Assembly (NCBI GenBank): GCA_016765255.1
Contig: JAESQI010000354.1
Coordinates: forward strand, 1 to 6,756
From: Robiginitomaculum sp.
GTDB taxonomy: Bacteria > Pseudomonadota > Alphaproteobacteria > Caulobacterales > Maricaulaceae
Direction of reading: 5' to 3'
Length of the DNA stretch: 6,756 nucleotides
Part shown: positions 1-6,208 of the stretch, piece by piece
Numbering within the stretch: the stretch's first letter is position 1
How the letters are laid out: each line of letters begins with the position of its first letter
The notes under the pieces: generated by a model
Databases searched by the model: none
Told to the model about the DNA's origin: nothing
The model's input: the letters and a program-made list of their open reading frames with translations, nothing else
Position numbers and translations under genes: made by a program

Positions 1-1017
1 AGCTCCTGATTGTGTGATTCCAGCCTGCTCCATCCGCCCTGCCACACCTTTTAAATGGGACAGCGCCGAAAGAGCTATTTTGGTAGACACACCTGTTTTA
101 ACCGCAAGTCCCAAAGCAGAAACAGCGTTTAATACTTGGAATTCTCCAATCAGTGGCAAGTCAACACTATGCCGTTTTCCGTCCCAAACCAATTGCACGG
201 TTTGACTGGTACTTCGCGGCGTGATTTCGGCAATGCGAATATCTTGTCCTGCCCACCCAATGGTCATGACATCCAGACCTGCCTTGCGAGCCAAATCCGC
301 CATACGCTGACCATATTCCCCGTCTACATTGATGATGGCTGGGCAATTTTTAGACGCAAGTTCGGTAAACAGTCTTGCTTTGGCCGCAAAATAATCTTCC
401 ATATCGGTGTGATAATCAAAATGGTCTTGGGTCAGATTTGAAAAACCAACTGCCCCAAGTCTCACACCGTCCAACCTAGATTGCACCAACCCATGGGACG
501 ATGCCTCCATGCCAGCGTGGGTTATACTGCCTTTAGCAAGTCCAGCTAATGTCTGGTGTAATGCCACTGCGTCGGGCGTCGTGTGGGTTAAGGGCGTCAC
601 ACCTCTGTCAGTGGTCACGCCAAGCGTCCCAAAACAGGCGGATTTTTTGCCTGAAAAACTCCAAATCTGACGTAAAAATTCTATCGTTGAGCTTTTCCCA
701 TTCGTCCCCGTCATAGCGACGATACAACCGGGTTGACCAGCGTAAAGCCGAGCCGCCATATGGGCCAAGTCTTGTCTTGGGTTTTCACTGGCAATATAAG
801 GAACTGGCATAGGGACCAACCCTGGCAGGGACAGAATAGCACTGGCACCGTTTTCGAGCGCGCTTTCAATGTAATCACGCCCATCCATATGTTCGCCAGG
901 AAGGGCCGCGAATAGACACCCACCTCGAACTTTACGGCTATCCGCACTCAACGCCGTAATATCAACATCCTCACCATTTGACAGGGTGCGCGGAGTTATC
1001 AATTTCGATAACCTCAT
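1..1017 (-). CDS. murE: UDP-N-acetylmuramoyl-tripeptide synthetase MurE, N-terminal 339 residues (3' end outside window)
   Basis: MurE is a cytoplasmic Mur ligase. It uses ATP to add the third stem-peptide residue, meso-diaminopimelate in most Gram-negatives, to UDP-MurNAc-L-Ala-D-Glu. The minus-strand frame is open from ATG at 1017 to the window edge, giving exactly 339 codons with no stop. Visible landmarks are the N-terminal UDP-binding domain (about 1-95, with SADSRKV at 24-30), the ATP P-loop TGTNGKSST (103-111), THTTPD (144-149), MEASSHGL (170-177), NLTQDHFDYH (194-203), the lysine expected to be carbamylated in AAKARLF (K213), GEFQVLNA (291-298) and GRME (327-330). The C-terminal domain with the DNPR-type amino-acid specificity motif lies beyond the window, so the third residue cannot be read. 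The ATG overlaps the ftsI TGA as ATGA, and a purine-rich GGGGGCGGG just upstream can serve as ribosome binding site. Identity is firm from the central Mur-ligase motifs. The P-loop has Ser where Thr is usual after Lys, which is tolerated in P-loops. Confidence 0.96.
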   Translation of the reverse strand, partial: MRLSKLITPRTLSNGEDVDITALSADSRKVRGGCLFAALPGEHMDGRDYIESALENGASAILSLPGLVPMPVPYIASENPRQDLAHMAARLYAGQPGCIVAMTGTNGKSSTIEFLRQIWSFSGKKSACFGTLGVTTDRGVTPLTHTTPDAVALHQTLAGLAKGSITHAGMEASSHGLVQSRLDGVRLGAVGFSNLTQDHFDYHTDMEDYFAAKARLFTELASKNCPAIINVDGEYGQRMADLARKAGLDVMTIGWAGQDIRIAEITPRSTSQTVQLVWDGKRHSVDLPLIGEFQVLNAVSALGLAVKTGVSTKIALSALSHLKGVAGRMEQAGITQSGA

Positions 1018-2747
1018 TGCCCGCCCCCGTCTTCGTTGGTGAAGTAAAGTGCACGGCTCGCCAGTTTTTGAGCGCTAGGTGTTGCCGTTCTCTTGACACC
1101 TAATACAGGCGCAATTCGTTCCACCACCGCACCTGCCGTACGCGCTGCATTCCAACCAGCACTTGCCCGTCCATATGTATCGTCTGCAGCATTGGGTTCG
1201 TCATATACAATGAGCACCAGATATGTTGGGTCATGATAGGGAAATGCGGCGACAAATGAAGTGACAAGACGGGTCTTGTCATATTGTCCATCGACAAGCT
1301 TTTCTGCCGTGCCCGTTTTCCCCATGACTTCATATCCGGATACTCGCGCATTCTTTCCTGTTCCGTTGGTCACAACATAGCGCATCATATCCACCAAAAA
1401 TTCCGATGTTTGTTTTGAGACTGCACGGCGGCCAATTGCGCCGGTGCCCGCGTCTCGCTTTAACACTGTGGGCGGTACATATATTCCTCCATTCAGCAAA
1501 GCACCAATTGCAGTTGCCAATGCCAGCGGCGTCACAGAAATTCCGTGACCATAAGACACAGTTGCCGTCGTGATGTCTTGCCACTCTCGCGGCAAGAGCG
1601 GAGCTGCACTTTCTTTTAACTCAATAGGTACACGGGCAAATAGGCCGAGCCTACGCAGGAGATCTTGTTGCTTATCCCCTCCCGCCCGTAACGCCAATAT
1701 AGCAGAACCACGGTTTGAAGATTTTGCCAACACATCCCAAATATCAAGTGGCACATAACTTGGATGATCGTCTTGGATGGATTTTTTTCGGATGACGAGT
1801 TTGTTCTGTACAGGCAAAGTTTCTCCGTCTTTTATGACGCCGCTCTCATGGGCAAGCGCCATGGTAATCGGCTTGAAAGTTGAACCAAGTTCATAAACGG
1901 AAACTGAGGCATGATTGTGTAGAGATTGCGGCGATGCTGTGCCCGGCTTATTGGGATCAAAGTCTGGAAGAGATGTCATTGCCAGAATTTCACCAGTTTT
2001 AATATTCAATACAACACCGCTGGCAGTTTTTGCTTGATACTTATCCATTCCAAATTGCAATTCTTCACCGAGGGAAAACTGCACCCCCATATCTATTGAA
2101 AGCCGCACCTTCGCGGCTCCTTTTTCTGACAACCTTGCGTCAAGTGCTTGCTCGACACCTGCAACGCCGTTCATATCAATATCTGTAAATCCGAGCAAAT
2201 GCGCCGCCAATTTCCCGCGAGGATAAATACGTCTCGGCTCAATTTGAAAACTTAATTCAGGCAGACCTAAAGCAAACACGGACTGGCGCTCGGTTGGGGT
2301 AAGATTGCGCTGTATCCAAACAAAAGACTTTTCAGAACTTAAGCGCTCTTCCACAATTGCCGCGTCCAAGTCGGGTAACACCGAGATAATGGCTTCGGTT
2401 GAGGCCTCTATATCCCAAACCTTGCGCGGATCTGCGAAGACAGAATATGTCTCAAGAGTCGTTGCCAATAAGGCCCCATTTCTATCTTCAATGTCAGCCC
2501 TTGGTTTAATCTGATTGCTTTTCATCACAGTAAAAACTATCGGCGACTTAAAGACAGAAACTTCAACCAGCCGCACAATTAGCAAAAACAAAAACAGAGT
2601 AAAAATCCCTAGCCCCATAATTATTCTCACGCGGGCCTGTCGTATAGACTTATGTTCAATATCCTGCACACTGAGGCTGGGCACGGCCTCAAAAAATGCG
2701 GTTTTGTGCGATTGGTACTGTGAATTATCAGGGGTGATGTTTTTCAT
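1014..2747 (-). CDS. ftsI: Septal peptidoglycan transpeptidase FtsI (PBP3, class B penicillin-binding protein)
   Basis: FtsI is the divisome transpeptidase that crosslinks septal peptidoglycan in the periplasm, working with FtsW; it is a beta-lactam target. The 577-residue length is normal for the family. A cytoplasmic tail (1-42) is followed by a single membrane anchor (about 43-63), so the protein is bitopic rather than secreted. The pedestal/dimerisation region contains RADIEDRNG (83-91) and the R-rich stretch around IYPRGKLAAHLLGF (174-187). The transpeptidase domain begins near 240. All three active-site motifs are intact: S-T-F-K (catalytic S289, K292), S-S-N (343-345) and K-T-G-T (477-480). 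Start and stop are both ATGA overlaps, with ftsL upstream and murE downstream, and GGTGGA lies a few bases before the ATG. No sign of damage. The elongation homologue PBP2 (MrdA) is unlikely, because the dcw position directly after ftsL is diagnostic of FtsI. Confidence 0.97.
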   Translation of the reverse strand: MKNITPDNSQYQSHKTAFFEAVPSLSVQDIEHKSIRQARVRIIMGLGIFTLFLFLLIVRLVEVSVFKSPIVFTVMKSNQIKPRADIEDRNGALLATTLETYSVFADPRKVWDIEASTEAIISVLPDLDAAIVEERLSSEKSFVWIQRNLTPTERQSVFALGLPELSFQIEPRRIYPRGKLAAHLLGFTDIDMNGVAGVEQALDARLSEKGAAKVRLSIDMGVQFSLGEELQFGMDKYQAKTASGVVLNIKTGEILAMTSLPDFDPNKPGTASPQSLHNHASVSVYELGSTFKPITMALAHESGVIKDGETLPVQNKLVIRKKSIQDDHPSYVPLDIWDVLAKSSNRGSAILALRAGGDKQQDLLRRLGLFARVPIELKESAAPLLPREWQDITTATVSYGHGISVTPLALATAIGALLNGGIYVPPTVLKRDAGTGAIGRRAVSKQTSEFLVDMMRYVVTNGTGKNARVSGYEVMGKTGTAEKLVDGQYDKTRLVTSFVAAFPYHDPTYLVLIVYDEPNAADDTYGRASAGWNAARTAGAVVERIAPVLGVKRTATPSAQKLASRALYFTNEDGGGQ

Positions 2748-3106
2748 CTTTTTCCACCCAATTTAACTTTCGGGGATTGCCTCACATCATGTTCTTGTAA
2801 TTTTTTAACAGCCTCTTCAAAGGTTAGTACCTGCTGCGCGCTCACTGTTTGCAAGTCTAAATATTCTCGGGCGAGCCGCCGCAATCTATCTGGGTTTTCC
2901 AAATGGGCAATTTCCGCACTAATCATCCTGATCTCGACACGCTCTTGCACGAGATTGTTTTCCAACTTTTTCACATAAGCCCGCGCTTCAAATGCCCTGG
3001 TTTTTACGAAAAAGAGAGCGCTAACCAAACCCAAACCGATTAACAGCAGCAATATACGACCAAGAGAAGAATATCTGTGCGGGCGAGAAACATAACTCGA
3101 ATTCAT
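2744..3106 (-). CDS. ftsL: Cell division protein FtsL
   Basis: FtsL is a small bitopic divisome scaffold that, with FtsB and FtsQ, activates FtsWI. This 120-residue product has the expected layout. A basic cytoplasmic N-terminus (about 1-16) is followed by one hydrophobic helix (about 17-35). A charged heptad-like coiled coil (about 38-70) and then the segment LENPDRLRRLAREYLDL (69-85), typical of FtsL/FtsB-like proteins, lie in the periplasm. The C-terminus is a basic tail rich in K and R. FtsL sequences diverge widely, so the assignment rests on size, topology, the NPDRLRRLA-type motif and the position between rsmH and ftsI. The ATG at 3106 overlaps the rsmH stop as ATGA, and GAGGA lies five bases upstream, so initiation here looks efficient. 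Its own TGA overlaps the ftsI start in the same way. Confidence 0.9.
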   Translation of the reverse strand: MNSSYVSRPHRYSSLGRILLLLIGLGLVSALFFVKTRAFEARAYVKKLENNLVQERVEIRMISAEIAHLENPDRLRRLAREYLDLQTVSAQQVLTFEEAVKKLQEHDVRQSPKVKLGGKR

Positions 3107-4104
3107 GTTATCCTCGCCGCTAAAGCTTCAAGAGACGGTGCCGTTTTTAAGGCCGCATTTCCGACCGCGAGATTGCCTGCACACCAAACAACCGCACTTG
3201 TCCGAATACCCGTTCTCAAACGGGCAGATCGCGAACGAGGGTTGGATTCAATTTCACTCTTACGAGCCTTTACGGTCGAGCGCTTTATCAAAGTAAAGGA
3301 CGCCGCAATTTCATCTTGCACCTGCACAGGAACATGCCGTGACACAGAGGCTATATCGCCAATACGTATGCGCAAAAATGATTTCACAAGACGATCTTCA
3401 AGCGAATGAAAACTGACGACCACTAAGCGGCCACCAGGCTTTAAAATTCGTTCCGCCGCCAGCAAGGCATTGTATAGTTCTCCCAATTCGTCATTTACAT
3501 AAATTCGCAAAGCCTGAAATACTCGCGTTGCAGGATGATTTTTACCCGAACGGCCCAACGCACTTTCCATTATTTTGGCAAGGGTTTCGGTTGTTGTAAT
3601 GGGGGATATTACCCGTGCCCGTATAATATACTCAGCGCATCTCTTCGCATGACGCTCTTCACCATATACCTTAAATATTTCGACTAATTCTTTGTGTTCA
3701 CAGTGTTTTATTACGTCCGCAGCACAAACACCCTGCGTTGACATCCGCATATCAAGCGGCCCGTCTTTCATAAAAGAAAACCCGCGCTCTCCTTGGTCAA
3801 TTTGCATTGAGGATACACCAACATCCAAGACAACCCCGTCTTGTTTATGGTTATTTACAGCCGCCTCCATTTCAGAAAATTCTATATTTACAAACGAAAA
3901 CCTATCTGGGAATTTGCATCGTAATGCTTTTACATGGGGCTCAACATTAGGGTCACGGTCAAGGCCCGTAACATGACAATTTGCCTCATTTAAAATGGCA
4001 TGGCTATATCCACCAGCCCCAAATGTAGCGTCAATATATTTCTCCCCGTCCATGGGCGCAAGTGCTGTCAAAACTTCATCCATGAGAACAGGAACATGGC
4101 TCAT
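3103..4104 (-). CDS. rsmH: 16S rRNA (cytosine(1402)-N4)-methyltransferase RsmH (MraW)
   Basis: RsmH uses S-adenosylmethionine to methylate N4 of C1402 in the 16S rRNA P-site region. It is a conserved second gene of dcw clusters. The 333-residue protein starts with HVPVLMDEVL (3-12), the usual N-terminus. The SAM-binding motif I is DATFGAGGYS (25-34), followed by GLDRDPN (47-53). Further family signatures are LDVGVSSMQID (93-103), RGFSFMKDGPLDMRM (107-121), HPATRVFQALRIYVNDEL (190-207) and VVSFHSLEDR (229-238). The tail has NPRSRSARLR (288-297), followed by about 36 less conserved residues, which makes the protein slightly longer than the E. coli enzyme. The start at 4104 overlaps the mraZ TGA as ATGA; the upstream GGCGG is a modest ribosome binding site, consistent with coupling to mraZ translation. 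No damaged motifs. Confidence 0.97.
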   Translation of the reverse strand: MSHVPVLMDEVLTALAPMDGEKYIDATFGAGGYSHAILNEANCHVTGLDRDPNVEPHVKALRCKFPDRFSFVNIEFSEMEAAVNNHKQDGVVLDVGVSSMQIDQGERGFSFMKDGPLDMRMSTQGVCAADVIKHCEHKELVEIFKVYGEERHAKRCAEYIIRARVISPITTTETLAKIMESALGRSGKNHPATRVFQALRIYVNDELGELYNALLAAERILKPGGRLVVVSFHSLEDRLVKSFLRIRIGDIASVSRHVPVQVQDEIAASFTLIKRSTVKARKSEIESNPRSRSARLRTGIRTSAVVWCAGNLAVGNAALKTAPSLEALAARIT

Positions 4105-4607
4105 GACGCACCGCCGTTTTGAGGTGTATTTGAGCGTCCAACCAAACGTAATCTATGTCGATTTTCTCGCGCCATTTCTCTTGCATTTACGGCCAAGGCT
4201 TCATAACTTTTTGGCGACCATATTTCAAAACGCCGACCCAAACCAATGAATGTTACCTGCCCATTTAACTGCGCATAGTCCGCCAACTCTTTTGGTAGAG
4301 ACACGCGTCCATTAGCATCAAATGATAAACGGCGACTTTCGGCAAATATGGCCCGCTCAAACGCGATCCTCGCATCATCATATGGATCCATATTTTCTAG
4401 CAGTGCTTGATAATCACGCAAGAGAGCAATCCCGCCGCCTTCAAGATAAGGCCCGTCAAAACTCGGCCAGACAATAATGCCGTCAAATATTTCCGAGCTA
4501 CCTGTATTCAGACCACTCGCCTGTTCACTCACGACACTGCGAAAATCCGCAGGTACAGATATCCGTCCCTTAGCATCTAGCGCATTTGTGCTTCGTGATA
4601 AAAACAT
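4101..4607 (-). CDS. mraZ: Transcriptional regulator MraZ
   Basis: MraZ is an AbrB-like DNA-binding protein that forms ring-shaped oligomers and controls its own dcw promoter in the bacteria studied. The 168-residue product shows the two tandem SpoVT/AbrB half-domains expected: DAKGRISVPADFR (11-23) and DANGRVSLPKEL (97-108), each with the D-x-x-G-R core. FxIW (127-130, before SPKSYEAL) is also typical. The length is somewhat above the E. coli protein (about 152) because of a loop between the repeats and a charged C-terminal tail. The ATG at 4607 is preceded by GGGAGG (4622-4617) with a nine-base spacer, which fixes the start. The gene heads the cluster and overlaps rsmH by ATGA. Three GGG repeats lie 65-94 bases upstream of its start codon and are the likely autoregulatory operator. 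Confidence 0.96.
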   Translation of the reverse strand: MFLSRSTNALDAKGRISVPADFRSVVSEQASGLNTGSSEIFDGIIVWPSFDGPYLEGGGIALLRDYQALLENMDPYDDARIAFERAIFAESRRLSFDANGRVSLPKELADYAQLNGQVTFIGLGRRFEIWSPKSYEALAVNAREMARENRHRLRLVGRSNTPQNGGAS

Positions 4608-4614
4608 AGTGACG

Positions 4615-4622
4615 CCCCTCCC
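4615..4622 (-). promoter_or_regulatory. Ribosome binding site of mraZ
   Basis: On the minus strand GGGAGGGG ends eight bases (core GGGAGG nine bases) before the mraZ ATG. It is the strongest Shine-Dalgarno match in the cluster, as expected for the only gene of the five that cannot rely on coupling to an upstream reading frame. Confidence 0.8.
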
Positions 4623-4671
4623 AGGCTGTCAGTAGGCGCGAACGTCTACATTCATAGCATCGCACTTGTAC

Positions 4672-4701
4672 GGGGATAACATGGGTTAGTATGGGATACA
4701 A
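4672..4701 (+). promoter_or_regulatory. Candidate MraZ operator: three direct repeats, 10-bp period
   Basis: The plus strand reads GGGGATAACA, TGGGTTAGTA, TGGGATACAA without gaps. The three units share N-G-G-G-W-T-A-N-N-A. The known E. coli MraZ target is a set of TGGGN repeats separated by five bases, which is exactly this spacing. Here the GGG lies on the strand opposite to mraZ, which differs from my recollection of the E. coli arrangement. The position 65-94 bases upstream of the mraZ start fits autoregulation. The match is by eye and binding is inferred. Confidence 0.7.
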
Positions 4702-4722
4702 TGCCAATTTAGCACTTTATTA

Positions 4723-4728
4723 AGTATA
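4723..4728 (-). promoter_or_regulatory. Possible -10 element for mraZ (TATACT)
   Basis: Minus-strand TATACT matches the sigma70 -10 consensus at five of six positions and would start a transcript near 4716, with a leader of about 109 bases that includes the GGG repeats. No acceptable -35 hexamer sits 16-18 bases upstream (the stretch is an A run), so this is only a suggestion. Confidence 0.25.
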
Positions 4729-4785
4729 AACCGCCTTTTGTTGCGTTTTTTTAGCGTTCAGTGACAATTTCATACAAAAATTAAA

Positions 4786-4800
4786 GAACGTAAAACGAAC
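4786..4800. promoter_or_regulatory. Candidate LexA (SOS) box, GAAC-N7-GAAC
   Basis: The plus strand has GAAC (4786-4789), seven bases, GAAC (4797-4800); on the minus strand this reads GTTC-N7-GTTC. That direct repeat is the established LexA recognition sequence of alphaproteobacteria. On the minus strand it lies immediately upstream of a -10-like TTTAAT (4785-4780), a position where LexA would block a promoter reading toward mraZ. It is 88 bases upstream of the -35 of the transporter promoter, too far for simple repression of that one. Eight fixed bases can occur by chance, so function is not proven. Confidence 0.5.
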
Positions 4801-4888
4801 ACTCACCCTCACAGTAAAAAGTGCGGACGGAAAGCATTGGTAATTTTTATCTCAAACACAACAAACCGAAATATAAGCGTAATTTGGC

Positions 4889-4917
4889 ATGACAATTCAT
4901 ATGCCCCGCCCTATAGG
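4889..4917 (+). promoter_or_regulatory. Sigma70-type promoter of the MFS gene
   Basis: ATGACA (4889-4894, five of six to TTGACA) and TATAGG (4912-4917, four of six to TATAAT) are separated by exactly 17 bases on the plus strand. Transcription would start near 4924, about 45 bases before the expected translation start at 4969. This argues against the upstream TTG at 4837 as the real start. Confidence 0.5.
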
Positions 4918-4955
4918 CTATATATATTGCAAGGAAATTTACCGAAAAAATTTAC

Positions 4956-4963
4956 TGAGGAAA
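4956..4963 (+). promoter_or_regulatory. Ribosome binding site of the MFS gene
   Basis: TGAGGAAA is a good anti-16S match. Seven bases after its GAGGA core, in the transporter frame, stands ATC (4969-4971), where ATG would be expected. The spacing marks that codon as the ancestral start. Confidence 0.55.
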
Positions 4964-4968
4964 TCTGC

Positions 4969-6185
4969 ATCACCATTATCTCTGACAATCTAAGCCGCAA
5001 CACCTTTGTCTTGGCCATTGCCCAAGCCTTTGGCGGTTCAATAGGCGCAATTGCCATATCACTCGGCGCTTTGTCGGGTGCCTTTCTACTCACCAATGAC
5101 AGCAAGCCCTCGCAACATCGCCCGTCGCAGCCTATGCCATTGGCGCGGCCCTCTTTGCACTTCCCGTGCCTATATTGTGCAAGAATTTTGGGCGCAGACT
5201 TGGGTTTAGCTACGGAACACTGCTTGGCATACTCGGCGCGGCAATGGCATGTTACGCCCTCCTGAAAGGTCAGTTTATTTTGTTTTGTATTGCCTATCTC
5301 TTGATAGGGTGCTCAAGCGCATTTGTTCAGCAATATAGGTTTGCGGCGTCAGATCATGGCAGTGATGCATTTAAATCACGGGCCATTTCTTTGGTGCTAA
5401 CGGGCGGCGTTCTCGCCGCTATACTCGGCCCACAAACGGCTCTGTACACGAAAGACCTGCTTTTACCGACACCATTTGCAGGTGGGTTTCTAGGCATGAT
5501 CGTTTTACTGATTGCCGCATTGTTTGTTTTGGCCTTTCTCAAACCAAGTCCAGTCGCGGCAATTGATACTGCGCTTGACAGCGCCACCCCGCGCCCCCTC
5601 ATAGAAATCATAAAACAACCCGTTTTCTTTATTGCGCTCCTTTGCTCAGTCTCGTGCTTTGCGCTCATGACTTTTATGATGACAGGCGCCCCCCTCGCCA
5701 TAACCCATCATGGGCACAGTCAGCAACACGCCATTATCGGCATACAATGGCATGTAATGGCCATGTATGCCCCAAGTTTTGTTACTGGCAAGTTGATCGT
5801 CAAATTTGGCAAAATACCCGTCATTGCCACGGGCTTGCTTTTGTTATTTATGTGTGCGGCCATTGCACTTGGCGGAAAAGAACTCTGGAACTTCTGGGCC
5901 GCATTGATATTTCTTGGCATAGGATGGAATTTTGGTTTTATCGGTTCAACCGCACTTTTAAGCGAAAGTTACCGTGACTGTGAAAAAAATAATGTGCAAG
6001 GCCTACATGATACAATTTTATTCAGCTTCGTAGCTTGCGCTGCTATATTATCTGGCAGCACATTTCATGCATTTGGCTGGAACGGTATCGCCAGTGCTCT
6101 ATTCCCCATTGCAGGCTTGAGCATATTGGCTTTGCTCTGGTTATACTTCCACCAAAGTACCAACGTCAAACAGACGGAAATTTAA
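4969..6185 (+). pseudogene. Major facilitator superfamily transporter, frameshifted (two frames: to about 5106, then 5106-6185)
   Basis: This is an inner-membrane MFS permease of unknown substrate. The first frame gives a TM1-like start, SRNTFVLAIAQAFGGSIGAI through GALSGAFLLTNDSK. The protein continues one frame over with ALATSPVAAYAIGAALFALPVPILC (TM2), then loop 2-3 motif A as KNFGRRLGF. TM4-5 follow with QQYRFAASD and RAISLVLTGGVLAAILGP. The C-terminal half contains GWNFGFIGSTALLSESY and VQGLHD, typical of this MFS branch. Joined, the product is about 405 residues with about 12 helices, normal for the superfamily. The join falls at AGCAAGCCCTC (5101-5111): one missing G (AAG-GCC) restores S-K-A-L-A-T. 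The upstream frame alone stops at 5263-5265; the downstream frame has a stop at 5097-5099 and only an internal GTG at 5166. The start codon position reads ATC (4969). It is divergent from mraZ and convergent with the next gene. The gene is either decaying or affected by sequence error; the family is certain, the substrate is not. Confidence 0.82.
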
Positions 6186-6208
6186 GGCTCACAAACTAAG
6201 GCTCGCAA
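6183..6208. repeat. Imperfect 12-bp direct repeat at the convergent stop codons
   Basis: TAAGGCTCACAA (6183-6194) and TAAGGCTCGCAA (6197-6208) differ at one base and have a 14-base period. The first copy begins with the transporter's TAA stop. The second overlaps the minus-strand TAG stop at 6196-6198. It may be a small tandem duplication; no hairpin terminator is visible here. Confidence 0.6.

Larger units (their letters stand above)
4608..4968. other. Divergent intergenic region between mraZ and the MFS gene
   Basis: About 360 bases without a convincing gene, noticeably AT-rich between 4700 and 4860. On the minus strand, moving away from mraZ, it holds the mraZ ribosome binding site, three GGG repeats (4672-4701), a -10-like TATACT (4728-4723) without a good -35, and TTAA-N7-CTAA (4723-4709), which resembles a CtrA site with one mismatch. 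A second -10-like TTTAAT (4785-4780) abuts the GAAC-N7-GAAC element (4786-4800). On the plus strand the transporter promoter lies at 4889-4917 and its Shine-Dalgarno sequence at 4956-4963. A frame open from TTG 4837 into the transporter gene begins upstream of that promoter and shows no protein-like features before about 4969. Confidence 0.7.

Noticed and set aside
106..112. Promoter or RNA element within murE
   Set aside because: No convincing -35/-10 pair or structured motif was found; the stretch is ordinary coding sequence.
711..947. Minus-strand 78-residue frame inside murE
   Set aside because: It is an out-of-frame shadow. The true murE frame reads through the region with intact Mur-ligase motifs.
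3077..3409. Plus-strand open frames opposite rsmH, ftsL and ftsI (for example 3077-3409, 2515-2766, 3692-3976)
   Set aside because: They lie fully antisense to strongly recognised genes and have no recognisable domains or binding sites.
4729..4753. Possible terminator with a T run (4746-4752) on the plus strand
   Set aside because: No GC-rich stem precedes the T run, and no plus-strand gene ends there.
5100..5110. Programmed -1 frameshift producing the transporter
   Set aside because: There is no X-XXY-YYZ slippery heptamer and no obvious downstream stem or pseudoknot by eye. A simple deletion explains the join.
4837..5265. Separate plus-strand 142-residue protein starting at TTG 4837
   Set aside because: Its first 44 residues precede the predicted promoter or leader and show no family features. 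Its last 50 residues are the out-of-frame continuation of the transporter after the deletion.
6186..6195. Bidirectional terminator between the convergent genes
   Set aside because: The gap is 10 bases and shows a direct rather than an inverted repeat.
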